From a virus, in IMG/VR virus record IMGVR_UViG_3300034819_000012, positions 1 through 43,235 of that record: a stretch of DNA of 43,235 nt; one strand, written 5' to 3'. Positions 1 through 7,643 of the stretch are shown here, in pieces. The notes under the pieces were generated by a model. The model saw only the letters and a program-made list of their open reading frames with translations, did not search any database and had not been told where the DNA came from. A program made the translations under genes and the position numbers. Every line of letters begins with the position of its first letter. The first letter of the stretch is position 1.

Positions 1-127
1 GGAAGTTGCGGGAGCCGACGCCATCCAGCCATGGTCCGTAGACCACGCCCGAATCGTGGATGACGTGCTGGCTGCCCATGTCCTGATTGACGATGTGCCG
101 CCCGTAATATCCGGTCGGCCGCTTGAA
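1..127. repeat. Terminal direct repeat, copy 1 (circular overlap)
   Basis: These 127 bases are identical to the last 127 bases of the window (43109-43235). The repeat lies inside a coding gene that reads correctly across the join. This fits a circular or circularly permuted genome whose ends overlap by an assembler k-mer length better than a biological terminal repeat. The unique genome would be about 43,108 bp. Confidence 0.95.
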
Positions 128-256
128 GTACTGCGCCTGCAGGATATGCACGCGCCGCTCCGTCTCGTTCGCGATGCGATCCTGGGCCTTGTGCAAGTAC
201 GCCCGGGTGACGTACGGCTCGCCTGGTGAGAAGAACGTGCCACGCAGTTCAGCCAT
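1..256 (-). CDS. Head-tail connector / tail-completion protein, N-terminal part (continues at 43108)
   Basis: This is the 5' part of a 124-aa gene that crosses the contig junction; its 3' part is at 42990-43235. The ATG at 256 begins MAELRGTFFSPGEPYV and the frame stays open into the shared 127-base overlap. The joined protein contains YGPWLDGVGSRN and TRFKGY, motifs I recognise from a small actinophage protein family encoded between connectors and the tail terminator. Position and size suggest the HK97 gp10-like role in joining head and tail. The start overlaps the end of the DUF3310 gene by 8 nt, so translation is probably coupled. The family assignment is from memory. Confidence 0.75.
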   Translation of the reverse strand, partial: MAELRGTFFSPGEPYVTRAYLHKAQDRIANETERRVHILQAQYFKRPTGYYGRHIVNQDMGSQHVIHDSGVVYGPWLDGVGSRNF

Positions 257-461
257 GGCGCGCCGTCCTGCGGTCGATCTCGCGGTTCAGGTACCAGACC
301 GCTTTCTCGAGGTCCTCGATCGCGGTGCCCTTCAGGTCGGCGCGCCAGATGTACTTGACGGCGTTGCCGAGATTGAAGCCCATGTGCTCGGTGATCTGGA
401 TGCATTCAATTCCGGACGGGTGCGCCGTGTAGTGCGCGGGATGGTTGACCGCATCAGCCAT
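249..461 (-). CDS. DUF3310 family protein
   Basis: A 70-aa protein spanning nearly the whole length of a DUF3310 domain. It shows VNHPAHY near the N-terminus, then IECI, a central KYIWR and a C-terminal WYLNREI. DUF3310 proteins are common in phages and their function is unknown; they usually sit with nucleotide-metabolism genes, so a place in the head-tail operon is unusual. I chose the ATG at 461, just upstream of ADAVNHP, because it overlaps the stop of the preceding membrane-peptide gene. An in-frame ATG at 488 would add nine residues and overlap that gene further. Confidence 0.85.
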   Translation of the reverse strand: MADAVNHPAHYTAHPSGIECIQITEHMGFNLGNAVKYIWRADLKGTAIEDLEKAVWYLNREIDRRTARHG

Positions 462-579
462 GGCTGGCCACCACTCCCCACCAGACATAGCCGATGATCA
501 CCATCAGCGCCAGGATGAACGGGGCAATCGCGATGGCGAACAGGATCAACAACGTCTTGACCACGCTGTCCCCGGTCAT
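454..579 (-). CDS. 41-aa single-pass membrane protein
   Basis: The start ATG (579) overlaps the stop of the connector gene by 4 nt (ATGA), and its stop overlaps the DUF3310 start, so it is a coupled link in the operon. After a short N-terminus (MTGDSVVK), one hydrophobic stretch (LLILFAIAIAPFILALMVII) fills most of the peptide and is followed by a tryptophan-rich end. This looks like a single transmembrane helix. The function is unknown. Confidence 0.65.
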   Translation of the reverse strand: MTGDSVVKTLLILFAIAIAPFILALMVIIGYVWWGVVASHG

Positions 580-1607
580 GCCGACCCCAGCCGCAGCCGG
601 CCGTGCGCATTGATCAGCTCGTCCACGATCTGCGCCAGGCCGCGGCCAGACGCCTCCCGCGCGTTGTCACCCGAGCCGACCACCCGGCCGTACGCCGCTC
701 TGCTCTGCTCCAAGTTCACCAGCGAGTAGGCCAGCGATGCTTCCTTGGCCAATGCGGGCGGATCGTTCGCGGTGATCGTCGCCGCGTCGGAGTGACTGGC
801 CGCGGTAGTGCCGGTGACGCCGCGGACCACGGTCAGCGTCCGCGCGGCGTGCACGGCGTCGGAGGTGGAATGCGTGGCAAGCTGGGAGCCGAGCTCCGCG
901 CGGCGCACGGTCAGCGTGTCGCCATTGATGCTCTCGATGAACATCCGCTCGCTGCCGATCCGGATCCGCTCGCCCTCGTGCAGCAAGGCGCCGGCATCCA
1001 CGGAGACAGTGCGCTCCCCGGCCGACGCGGTCAGGTTGCCGGCCAGCGCCACCCCCGTGCTGGAATAGGTCTGGCCGGTCACGTCCAGGCGCTCACTGCC
1101 CACGGTGAGCAAGTCGCCTACGCCGATCAGGGATGAGTCGGTGACCGCGACCGTGGTCACGCTCGAGCTGATCGAGCCGTTCAGCGCGCCCGCGACGCGC
1201 GTGGTGTTCGATGCGCCCTGCTCCCCGGTCAACGCCATGGCCCGGTCAAGGCTGGAGAAGGCGGCGTTGGACTGGTCGATCAGCTTCAGCGAGGTGTACG
1301 GCGGGCCGTCGTCCGGGCGGAGAAAGAAGTCCGTGCCCTCGGTGTAAGTGACGCCGTCCACCACGAACGAGGAAACGGAGATCATTTCCAGAAAGTCGGT
1401 GTCCAGCCAGAGGAGCGAGCCGGTGACGTCGCGGATGGTCGGGTACCGGGTGCACGTGGTGGGGTAGAAGCGCCGGTGGGTGGCGCTGTCGACCTGATCG
1501 CCTGCCGTCCGGATGGCCGCGTCGATGCGCGTGTTGCTGCGGAAGGTGTCCGCCTGCGCCAGGGCATCCTGAACCTGCTGGCGCGTGCAGTACGCGACGC
1601 GTGTCAT
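576..1607 (-). CDS. Head-tail connector protein with inserted beta-rich domain
   Basis: A 343-aa protein. The N-terminus (MTRVAYCTRQQVQDALAQ, then IDAAIRTAGDQVDS and RRFYP) has the helical pattern of HK97 gp6-like connectors. The ends are helical, with a C-terminal stretch ending in DELINAHGRLRLGS. Between about residues 130 and 265 lies a Ser/Thr/Gly/Val-rich region with recurring phrases such as VGDLLTVGSERLDV and EGERIRIGSERMFI, which looks like two related beta modules. The plain connector family is much shorter, so the middle is probably a surface-exposed insertion. It lies upstream of the 41-aa membrane gene (ATGA overlap) in the late operon. The function is inferred from fold pattern and position. 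Confidence 0.7.
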   Translation of the reverse strand: MTRVAYCTRQQVQDALAQADTFRSNTRIDAAIRTAGDQVDSATHRRFYPTTCTRYPTIRDVTGSLLWLDTDFLEMISVSSFVVDGVTYTEGTDFFLRPDDGPPYTSLKLIDQSNAAFSSLDRAMALTGEQGASNTTRVAGALNGSISSSVTTVAVTDSSLIGVGDLLTVGSERLDVTGQTYSSTGVALAGNLTASAGERTVSVDAGALLHEGERIRIGSERMFIESINGDTLTVRRAELGSQLATHSTSDAVHAARTLTVVRGVTGTTAASHSDAATITANDPPALAKEASLAYSLVNLEQSRAAYGRVVGSGDNAREASGRGLAQIVDELINAHGRLRLGSA

Positions 1608-1698
1608 CCTCGGCTGCTTTCTGCGAGGCAGTGCTATGGGTGGCTGGCGTGAGCGTACTAGATCAAGGCCGGATCGCTGAGGAACCCGCCGCAGATAC

Positions 1699-1728
1699 TT
1701 GCTGCTATCTAGGATGGTGATGTATCAT
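1699..1728 (+). promoter_or_regulatory. Leaderless promoter of the antisense two-gene cassette
   Basis: A -35-like TTGCTG (1699-1704), an 18-nt spacer and a -10 TATCAT (1723-1728) are followed by exactly 6 nt before the ATG at 1735. This is the same spacing as at nine other genes in the window. Transcription should start at or next to the A of the ATG. Confidence 0.6.
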
Positions 1729-1734
1729 CTAGGT

Positions 1735-1950
1735 ATGACAACGACGATCGCCAGGGCGAAGCTCACCGGGTGCGACACCGCAACCCTGATCGAGCAGTAC
1801 GAGTTGGCGATCAGCAGCTATGCCGGCCGGCTCACCAACTACTCACCGCGGCAGCAGCGGATCAACTTCATCGTTGACCTGCTCTCGGACCGCGCGGACG
1901 CGGACGACGCGGCAGCCCTGGCATGGTTCGAGCAAGCTAAGGAGAGGTAA
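1735..1950 (+). CDS. Hypothetical protein, first gene of antisense cassette
   Basis: A 71-aa protein of unknown family (MTTTIARAKLTGCDTATLIE). It is mostly helical and charged, with DLLSDRADADDAAALAWFEQ near the end. The start at 1735 is chosen because it sits 6 nt after a -10 element; in-frame ATGs upstream at 1699 and 1717 would lie inside the promoter. It is transcribed opposite to the surrounding late operon and overlaps the next gene by one base (TAATG). Together with that gene it has the look of a moron or toxin-antitoxin-like pair, but there is no sequence proof of this. Confidence 0.65.
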   Translation: MTTTIARAKLTGCDTATLIEQYELAISSYAGRLTNYSPRQQRINFIVDLLSDRADADDAAALAWFEQAKER

Positions 1951-2180
1951 TGGCCCGGCAGCCCGGTTACAAGCAAGTCAGCATCACGACTGAGGCGCAC
2001 CGCGCGTTGCGACAGATGAGCTACTTCATGGCGGCATCCGTGGCAGAAAAGGTGACCCTTTCTCAGGTCATCCTCATTGCACACAAGATGATGTATCGGC
2101 ACGACATGGAGATCGTCGGAATCGCGGGCGAAATCGGCATCGAGCCGGCCGAGCCAGAATCGTCGCCTAGCTTTACGTGA
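1950..2180 (+). CDS. Small ribbon-helix-helix-like protein
   Basis: A 76-aa protein. A strong ribosome-binding site (AAGGAGAGG) precedes the ATG, which overlaps the previous stop by one base. The segment KQVSITTEAHRALRQMSYFM followed by TLSQVILIAHKM has the strand-helix-helix pattern of ribbon-helix-helix regulators such as antitoxins: a short beta strand, a helix, then TLS plus a second helix. The C-terminus is acidic and proline-rich. The 3' end overlaps by 8 nt the end of the convergent LamG gene. It may regulate its own cassette; this is inferred from pattern only. Confidence 0.6.
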   Translation: MARQPGYKQVSITTEAHRALRQMSYFMAASVAEKVTLSQVILIAHKMMYRHDMEIVGIAGEIGIEPAEPESSPSFT

Positions 2181-3297
2181 ACGCGTAGTTCCCGTGCAGG
2201 TCGAACACCTCGCCACCGAACTTGCAGTGCAGCGTGCCCAGGGTGCGCCCGGCCTCGAGCGGCTCCCCGTGGTACGGGCAGACGGTGATCGGGTTGTCCA
2301 GGTAGGCCCGGGTGTCCGTGATGTTCTGCCGGTACACGGCCAGCAGACTGTTCCAGTTCCCGGTGTGCGCCGCCGGCGTCGGGGCGGGCTCGGGCGCGCC
2401 GGTGGCCGTGACCACGACGGACAGCGACCCGGCCGCGTTGTGCGTGACCGTGGCCGCGCCTGTCGTGGCCGTGGTGGCCGTGGCCGTGCCCTGTCCGCCC
2501 GGGTCGACCGTGGCCGCGCCCGTGACGGCGTCCGTGACCGTGGCCGTGCCGGACACCGCATGATCGACGGACGCGGCGCCGGTGATGGTGTCCGTGACCG
2601 CGCGGGTTCCGTCCGCATCGACGTCGTTGGTCAGCGAATAGTCGAACCCGGGCGGCTCGTCGGCGTCTACGGCCGTGCCGGAGATCGACGCCTGATTCCC
2701 GCCGCCGCCCGTGTCGTCCGTGACGGACGTGGCCGTGGACGCCTGATTCAGCCGGACCATCCAGCCCGGTGAGGCGGCCAGCAGATCCGCGGCGGACAGC
2801 GTGCACGCCGCCTCGACCTGGCCGTCGTTCAGCTCTGACGTCCAGGCCGCGGCCACGGCCACTGAGCCGCGCAGTGTCGAGCCGGCCCCGCCGCTGAACT
2901 GGCCACCAAGGATGATCTCGGTAGCGGTGGCGCCCACGTCCCCGACGTTGCTCGCCCCATCGGAGTGGCTCCACGCTCCGGATGTGGTGACGTTCTGCAG
3001 ATGCCAGCGTGGTTTGACCGAGCCGGTGGCCTTGGTGATGACCAGCCAGAACCATGCGGAGGTGGGGTATGCCGGCCCGCCGCCGAGATCCGTCTCGATG
3101 AACGTGTGGCCGCCGGACAGCAACAGGCCCCACTTGACGAAGCTGCCGTTGTCCGCGTCCAGGATCCACTGATCGGCGGCGCCGCTGCTGCTCTTGAGCA
3201 GCACGGCCATGGTGATCGGGCCCTGATCCGGCGGACCGTTACCGATCGAGAAGACGATCCGGTCGGCAGCGGTCCCGCCGTTGAACGAGCGGGACAC
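2173..3297 (-). CDS. LamG-like structural protein with C-terminal Cys/His motif
   Basis: A 374-aa protein. Residues about 1-190 look like a concanavalin A/LamG beta-sandwich (for example WILDADNGSFVKWGLLLSGG). Next comes a Thr/Ala/Val repeat region of the type VTDTITGAASVDHAVSGTAT, a series of short beta repeats. The last 60 residues are a compact domain with CPYHGEP and LHCKFGGEVFDL, a likely metal-binding Cys/His motif seen in other actinophage structural proteins. The GTG at 3297 is chosen because it follows the upstream stop (TAG, 3300-3302) by two bases; an upstream in-frame ATG would lie deep inside the previous gene. It is probably a virion surface or fibre protein that binds carbohydrate. 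Confidence 0.7.
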   Translation of the reverse strand: MSRSFNGGTAADRIVFSIGNGPPDQGPITMAVLLKSSSGAADQWILDADNGSFVKWGLLLSGGHTFIETDLGGGPAYPTSAWFWLVITKATGSVKPRWHLQNVTTSGAWSHSDGASNVGDVGATATEIILGGQFSGGAGSTLRGSVAVAAAWTSELNDGQVEAACTLSAADLLAASPGWMVRLNQASTATSVTDDTGGGGNQASISGTAVDADEPPGFDYSLTNDVDADGTRAVTDTITGAASVDHAVSGTATVTDAVTGAATVDPGGQGTATATTATTGAATVTHNAAGSLSVVVTATGAPEPAPTPAAHTGNWNSLLAVYRQNITDTRAYLDNPITVCPYHGEPLEAGRTLGTLHCKFGGEVFDLHGNYAFT

Positions 3298-3299
3298 GG

Positions 3300-3692
3300 C
3301 TACGCCGCCAGGGGCGTCTGGCTGATCGAGTGCGAGGTGATGTTGAACGTATCGCCGTTGCTGACCGCCTTGCTCGAGGACAGCGCGAACGAGTACAGGA
3401 AGTTGCCGGAGGAGGCCGCGTCCCACACGCTGACGTGCGAGATCGTCTCGCTACCTGCGGCCCAGGGCGTCCAGGACGGCAGCGTGGTGGTGATCGCCTT
3501 GCTGCCCGACGCCGCGGCGGACCACGTCAGCACCTTGCGCGTGGTCTCCGCGCTCGCGTTGGAGGTGCCGGCCGAGCCGGGATCTCCGGTGTGCAGCTTG
3601 ACGTACGTGTTGGCGGGCGCGGAGAACGCGGTCCCGCCCAGCATGTCCAGCCACTTGTTCGCGAGGTTGGCCGTGGACAGTCCGACAGTCAC
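3300..3692 (-). CDS. Virion fibre/minor structural protein (LHTGDPG family)
   Basis: A 130-aa protein starting at a GTG that overlaps the previous stop (GTGA). It carries YVKLHTGDPGSAGTSN, a phrase typical of a small beta-rich actinophage structural family often annotated as minor tail or head fibre. The rest is Ser/Thr/Ala-rich strands (TLPSWTPW, HVSVWDA). It is followed after two bases by the LamG gene, which suggests the two form one surface appendage. The exact virion location is unknown. Confidence 0.7.
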   Translation of the reverse strand: MTVGLSTANLANKWLDMLGGTAFSAPANTYVKLHTGDPGSAGTSNASAETTRKVLTWSAAASGSKAITTTLPSWTPWAAGSETISHVSVWDAASSGNFLYSFALSSSKAVSNGDTFNITSHSISQTPLAA

Positions 3693-3922
3693 TTGTCCGT
3701 GTCCCCGTTCCGGGCGCGTCCGTGCGCCGCCTTCTTGGCCGGGATGACCTCGGCCTCGCCGATGGCGACCAGTTCCAGCCCTTGCTCGCCTACCGGAGCC
3801 GGCCCGCCGGCCGGCTCGTCCTGGCCGGCATACAGCTCCACCAGGCGCCGATCGTCATCGTCGGCGGTGCCGTCGGCCACGCGGGCGCGGCGCTCCTCGA
3901 GGTCCTTCTTGCTGATCTTCAC
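3689..3922 (-). CDS. Small charged structural-operon protein
   Basis: A 77-aa protein beginning at GTG (3922) behind a strong AAGGAGC ribosome-binding site. It has the N-terminal signature KISKKDLEERRARVADGT and then DDRRLVELY. I recognise this as a small protein family found beside capsid genes in actinophages. The C-terminal half is Gly/Pro/Ala-rich and probably disordered. It lies directly downstream of a 17-bp hairpin and is coupled by GTGA to the fibre gene. Its role is unknown. Confidence 0.65.
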   Translation of the reverse strand: MKISKKDLEERRARVADGTADDDDRRLVELYAGQDEPAGGPAPVGEQGLELVAIGEAEVIPAKKAAHGRARNGDTDK

Positions 3923-3937
3923 AACTGCTCCTTGGGT

Positions 3938-3993
3938 TTCCGCGGGGATGGGGTGGTGGCGCTCCCCAGTGCCGATACCCCATCCCCGCGGAA
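3938..3993 (-). terminator. Long perfect hairpin (attenuator/terminator) in late operon
   Basis: A 17-bp perfect inverted repeat (3938-3954 and 3977-3993, arms rich in GGGGATGGGG/CCCCATCCCC) has a 22-nt loop. It sits between the decoration-protein gene (ends 3996) and the gene starting at 3922. On the minus strand the hairpin is followed by a short T-containing run (CAAGG follows soon after), so termination may be partial. It would lower expression of genes downstream of the abundant capsid proteins. Confidence 0.7.
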
Positions 3994-3995
3994 GA

Positions 3996-4484
3996 TCATG
4001 CAGCGACGACCGATGCGCCGAGCGAGATCGGCAGATACCTCAGGTACCAGTCGACCACGCCGTCCGCGCCGGTGGCGGTCACCTGCTCGATGACCCCGGT
4101 GTTGACGTACACGCCGACCGGTGCGCCCAGGAAGTCCGAGGACACCTTGCTGATCGGCCACGCCTGGACGGCGCCGATGCCCGTGACCATGCTTCCGGTC
4201 GGCGCGCCCGGCACCGTCAGCAGGTTGCCCGCCGGCGTGTCGGTGGTGCCGATGTCGGTGGCCGCGCACAGGTCCGACGACGTGCCGGTGGTGGGGTTGG
4301 CTTGCAGCTTGACCGTGTTGGCGACCGTGATCGCCGTGGTGACCACGCCCACGATCGAGGTCACCAGCACCAGGCCGGTCACCGTGAACAGGCTCTTGGT
4401 CTCGACCGCGAGCGTGTAGGACTTTTTGACGTACACGCCGAGCGCGCTCTTGGTGTACGCGTCCGCTTCGTTGACGACGGTCAT
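3996..4484 (-). CDS. Putative capsid decoration / structural protein
   Basis: A 162-aa protein, MTVVNEADAYTKSALGVYV onward. A hydrophobic beta/helix segment (LFTVTGLVLVTSIVGVVTTA) is followed by a beta-rich half (DLCAATDIGTTDTPAGNLLT) and a C-terminal VDWYLRYLPISLGA. The start ATG overlaps the previous stop by one base (TGATG). Two genes downstream of the major capsid protein is the usual place for decoration proteins, and the size fits, but I recognise no named family. The coding region ends next to the 17-bp hairpin. Confidence 0.6.
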   Translation of the reverse strand: MTVVNEADAYTKSALGVYVKKSYTLAVETKSLFTVTGLVLVTSIVGVVTTAITVANTVKLQANPTTGTSSDLCAATDIGTTDTPAGNLLTVPGAPTGSMVTGIGAVQAWPISKVSSDFLGAPVGVYVNTGVIEQVTATGADGVVDWYLRYLPISLGASVVAA

Positions 4485-5032
4485 CAGGCGTTCGCCGCCC
4501 CGGGCCGAAGCAGGTTGAACAGGCGGTCCGGGCGCCGCGGGTACCGCAGCGAGTGGACGATGTAGATCGCCGCGGCCAACTGCGCGTTGGCGACGGTGGC
4601 CGACGCGTCCAGCGAGATGTGCGTGTAGCCCTCGGTCAGCAAGCTGTCCTGGACGGGGATGACGACGATCTGCTGGCTCTCGGCCGACGTGCCGGCACCG
4701 CCGGCGTCCGGGATGGTTGCGGCCAGCGTCTGCGAGACGATCGACCACGATTCGTCATTGTCGAGCGCTGTCTCGCTTTTGAGATAGTAGTGGTCGATGC
4801 CGGTCAGGTTCCCCGACGTGCCGCCCGTGTAGGCCGTGTGCTGCTTCAGCGTGTACGTGAAATCGTCGGCTGCGGTGCCCGCGGCCTTGATGATCACGAT
4901 GCTGACACCGCGGCCTGGCATGACGGCAAGCCGCTTGCCGGTCGCTCCGTCGGCGGTATTGAGGTCCACCGGCGCCCAGCAGAGTCCGATGTCGTAGATC
5001 CTGCCGAGCCCTTCGGCGGTGATGCTGCCCAT
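4484..5032 (-). CDS. Putative head protein downstream of capsid gene
   Basis: A 182-aa protein with a good ribosome-binding site (GGGGAGAG) before the ATG at 5032. A longer open frame upstream runs into the capsid gene and is not used. The sequence looks beta-rich (VSIVIIKAAGTAADDFTYTL, HISLDASATVANAQLAAAIY) and ends in a basic tail (YPRRPDRLF). Its place immediately after the major capsid protein suggests a decoration or head-stabilising protein. No named family is recognised. Confidence 0.6.
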   Translation of the reverse strand: MGSITAEGLGRIYDIGLCWAPVDLNTADGATGKRLAVMPGRGVSIVIIKAAGTAADDFTYTLKQHTAYTGGTSGNLTGIDHYYLKSETALDNDESWSIVSQTLAATIPDAGGAGTSAESQQIVVIPVQDSLLTEGYTHISLDASATVANAQLAAAIYIVHSLRYPRRPDRLFNLLRPGAANA

Positions 5033-5063
5033 GCTCTCCCCTTCCAGGGGTTCGGACCATGAT

Positions 5064-5080
5064 CCCGGGCGTGCCCCGGG
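5064..5080 (-). terminator. Short GC hairpin after major capsid gene
   Basis: CCCGGG (5064-5069) and CCCGGG (5075-5080) form a 6-bp stem with a 5-nt loop in the 134-nt gap (5033-5166) between the capsid gene and the next gene. There is no T-run, so it may be a weak attenuator or an RNA-stabilising hairpin. I see nothing else convincing in this gap. Confidence 0.35.
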
Positions 5081-5166
5081 GTGGCCTAGAGAGGTGGTTC
5101 CACCGTTGCTTCGGAATGGCCGCAACGTTCGGACTCCACCAAAGGTCCAAAGGCCGGTCTCAGGTG

Positions 5167-6573
5167 TTACCGGGTGGCGAGCTGGATGAACGAGGACAGC
5201 GTCGGGCCGTTGTTCTCCGGGGTCAGCGGGGTGAGCTGAGCCGGCTGGCCGTCCACGTGCTCGAGGATGCGGAGCTGGGTCTTGTCCGAGGTGAACGCGG
5301 AGTGCTCGGACGTGTCCAGGGTGATGGCCTGCGCGTCCCCGATGACGTACTGCGTCCAGTCGTTGAGCGAGATGTCGCCCTGGGTGCCGAGCACGGCAAG
5401 GGCCTTGCGGGTGTAGCGGATCGGCAGGCCGAGAATCGACATGGGCAGCCGGGACGGGCCCTGACCCTCGCCGAACATGACAGCGGATCCACCGGTGCCG
5501 ACCGGCAGCGCCATGGTGTGGATCTCCGGGATGGCGTCCGGGGTGATGTCCCACTCCGCAGTGGCGTAGGAGTCGGGCAGCAGCCGGGCGTACATGGCCA
5601 GGATGTTGTTCCATGTGATCGTCGCGACCGGCTGGTTGGTCTCGCCGTTGACAGCGATCAGGGCCGGATTGCTGGCGTGCATGCCGCCCAGCGGCTTGTC
5701 GACACCATTCCCCTTCAGGAACGCCACATCCTCGGCGTGCCGCATGGCGTTGGGCATGTTGGTGCGCGCCCACGTCTCCAGCGCCGGAGCGAACCGGATG
5801 AGCTCGTTCGGGATGGAGGCCAGACCGCCCAGCTTGTGCGCCTCGAGCGAGAGCATGCCGAACGTGCCGGCGGTCTCGGCGAACGTCTCGCCGGCGTCCA
5901 GCCAGGCGAAGCTGATGCCGCCGTAGACCTCGCCGACCTCGGTGGTGAAGTCGTTGATCGGCCAGCGGAGCTTGCCGGTGGGCAGCGGGACGACGGTGGC
6001 CTGGGGTCGGACGACGGCGCCCTCGAGCGCACGGGTCATGATCTCCGAGCGGAACTGCTCCTCGATCAGGAAGCCGCCGTCAGCCGGGGTGTGCGGGCTG
6101 TACGCGTTGACCAGCGCTTCATACCGGTCGATGCGGGCGCGCGCTTCCTTGCTTTCCTGGCCGCGCTTCTTGAGGGCGAGGTCCTGGAACATCTGGCCGA
6201 CCGACGCCCAGACCTTCTCGGTCTTCTCGTAGATGGCGCCGGGCGCGTCCGCGTTGTACGCGGTGCCCGCGGCGAGCGCCTTCTGGTTGACCGGCCGCAG
6301 ATCGGGCCGGCCGTCGGCGGGGATGCCGTTGCGCTTGAACATCTCCAGCACGCTGGCCGAGACCTGCTCGGTCATCTGCTGCTTGAGGTCGGCCATGACC
6401 TTGTTCTGGCCTTCGGTGTACGCCTTGGCGTACGCGTCCAGCTTCTTGCGGAACACCGAGTCCTTGCCGCCGGACATGGCGGCCTGCGCCTTCTCGGGCG
6501 TGTCCATCTCGGTGTTGAGGAATTCCTCCCACTCGTTCGGGAGAGTGGGATTCGCCAGCGTCGGCGCGGTCAT
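5167..6573 (-). CDS. Major capsid protein, HK97 fold
   Basis: A 468-aa protein matching the HK97-type phage_capsid family in size and order. A charged helical N-terminal region (about residues 1-150) would act as the scaffolding delta domain. Next comes the mature capsid domain starting near PHTPADGGFLIEEQFRSEI, with the typical GGISFAWLDAGETFAET E-loop/strand region and the C-terminal ALAVLGTQGDISLNDW. The start ATG overlaps the protease stop by 4 nt (ATGA), so protease and capsid are co-translated. Cleavage by the upstream ClpP-like protease after the delta domain, near residue 150, is an inference from the family. Confidence 0.95.
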   Translation of the reverse strand: MTAPTLANPTLPNEWEEFLNTEMDTPEKAQAAMSGGKDSVFRKKLDAYAKAYTEGQNKVMADLKQQMTEQVSASVLEMFKRNGIPADGRPDLRPVNQKALAAGTAYNADAPGAIYEKTEKVWASVGQMFQDLALKKRGQESKEARARIDRYEALVNAYSPHTPADGGFLIEEQFRSEIMTRALEGAVVRPQATVVPLPTGKLRWPINDFTTEVGEVYGGISFAWLDAGETFAETAGTFGMLSLEAHKLGGLASIPNELIRFAPALETWARTNMPNAMRHAEDVAFLKGNGVDKPLGGMHASNPALIAVNGETNQPVATITWNNILAMYARLLPDSYATAEWDITPDAIPEIHTMALPVGTGGSAVMFGEGQGPSRLPMSILGLPIRYTRKALAVLGTQGDISLNDWTQYVIGDAQAITLDTSEHSAFTSDKTQLRILEHVDGQPAQLTPLTPENNGPTLSSFIQLATR

Positions 6574-7643
6574 GCAAACGCTCCCTTCAGAGCATCGAGA
6601 AACCCTCCATGATCGAAGGGAGGTTCAGTGCGTGCCACCGGCTGGAACAGGCTCAGCGTGTCCGTGGCCGGCTCGGGTTCGGGTTCGGGCTCGGGTTCGG
6701 GCTCGGGTTCGGGCGCCGCGGTCTGGCCGACGATGAGGTCGGCCAGCTTCGCGTCCAGCGCGGCCTGCGCGGAATACCACGTGTCACCATCGGTCATGAC
6801 CGATCGCCAGTCGTCCACGGTCCCACCGGTCCGGTTGGCGTAGATCTGCGCGATCGAGTCGGACAGCATGTCAAGAAGGTCGGCCATCTCGCGCATGTCG
6901 TCCGCGGTCCCCATGGCGAAGCCCATGCCGTCGTGGACCATGACGAAAGCGTTGTCGGCCATCCGGACGCCGCCCGTGTCGGCTGCCGCGTCGTAGGGGG
7001 AGGCGGCCAGCATGACGAACGATGCGGCGGACGCGGCGTAGCCGTCCACCCATGCGGTGACCGGCCCGCCGGCGTAGGCGCGGACCGCGTTGTAGATCGC
7101 GGCTCCTTCGAAGATGATCCCGCCGGGGCTGTTGATGTGCATGTCAACCGGGCCGGTCATGCTGGCCAGGGCCTGCGCCACGTCGATGGCGCGAGTGCCG
7201 TCCCATCCGCCGATCGCATCGTACAGATACAGCGTGTTGCCCTCGGCGCGCATGGGCTGCATGGCTGCGAACGTGGGCGCGCCGTCAGGTCGCAGAGGGA
7301 GCATGTTTCGGGCGGAGGCGCCCGCGGTCAGCGCTTGCGCCTTGGCGATCATCGAGGCGAGATCACGTTTCACGTCGTTACTGCTCCCGCCCTTGCGTCC
7401 GCGCTTAAGGATCTTACATCTGCACGTGTTGCCGTATTGTGCACCCACGCACTTGCGATAGCCACGACCGTTTGGGTAATCGGCGTACGCGTCGGCCCGG
7501 TTGCGGTAGGTCTTACCGTCGTTGTCCCGGCACGGTTCACACACATTGTCGTCTATGTGCGCTTTGACCACCCAGCGTTGCGCCATCTCCGGGGCGGTGC
7601 CCTGTCCGTAATCCCCGTTCTGCCGGGGTGCGCCGATGGTCAT
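6570..7643 (-). CDS. ClpP-like prohead protease with N-terminal zinc-binding domain
   Basis: A 357-aa fusion. Residues about 20-80 carry VCEPCRDNDGKTY (C35, C38) and C65, C74, C76 (GNTCRCKI), the cysteine pattern of the MuF C-terminal zinc domain. Residues about 130-310 are an S14/ClpP-like serine protease: INSPGG (171-175), nucleophile S205 in YAASAASF, catalytic H237 in VHDGMG. Residues 311-325 are a PEPEPE linker, and the last 20 residues are a hydrophobic/charged tail. It lies between portal and capsid genes, as expected for a maturation protease. The short MuF-like part is joined to the protease instead of a full MuF protein. It is coupled by ATGA overlaps on both sides. Confidence 0.9.
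   Translation of the reverse strand: MTIGAPRQNGDYGQGTAPEMAQRWVVKAHIDDNVCEPCRDNDGKTYRNRADAYADYPNGRGYRKCVGAQYGNTCRCKILKRGRKGGSSNDVKRDLASMIAKAQALTAGASARNMLPLRPDGAPTFAAMQPMRAEGNTLYLYDAIGGWDGTRAIDVAQALASMTGPVDMHINSPGGIIFEGAAIYNAVRAYAGGPVTAWVDGYAASAASFVMLAASPYDAAADTGGVRMADNAFVMVHDGMGFAMGTADDMREMADLLDMLSDSIAQIYANRTGGTVDDWRSVMTDGDTWYSAQAALDAKLADLIVGQTAAPEPEPEPEPEPEPEPATDTLSLFQPVARTEPPFDHGGFLDALKGAFA
6672..6716. repeat. Hexanucleotide repeat encoding Pro-Glu linker
   Basis: Tandem GGTTCG/GGCTCG units on the + strand encode, on the minus strand, the PEPEPE linker of the protease. It is a simple-sequence tract that may vary in length between relatives. Confidence 0.8.

Noticed and set aside
1-127. Biological direct terminal repeat
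   Set aside because: The length equals a common assembly k-mer and the join lies inside a gene that needs the closure to be complete, so assembly overlap of a circular molecule is simpler.
5059-6612. 517-aa plus-strand open frame
   Set aside because: Shadow of the major capsid gene, with no domain and no ribosome-binding site.
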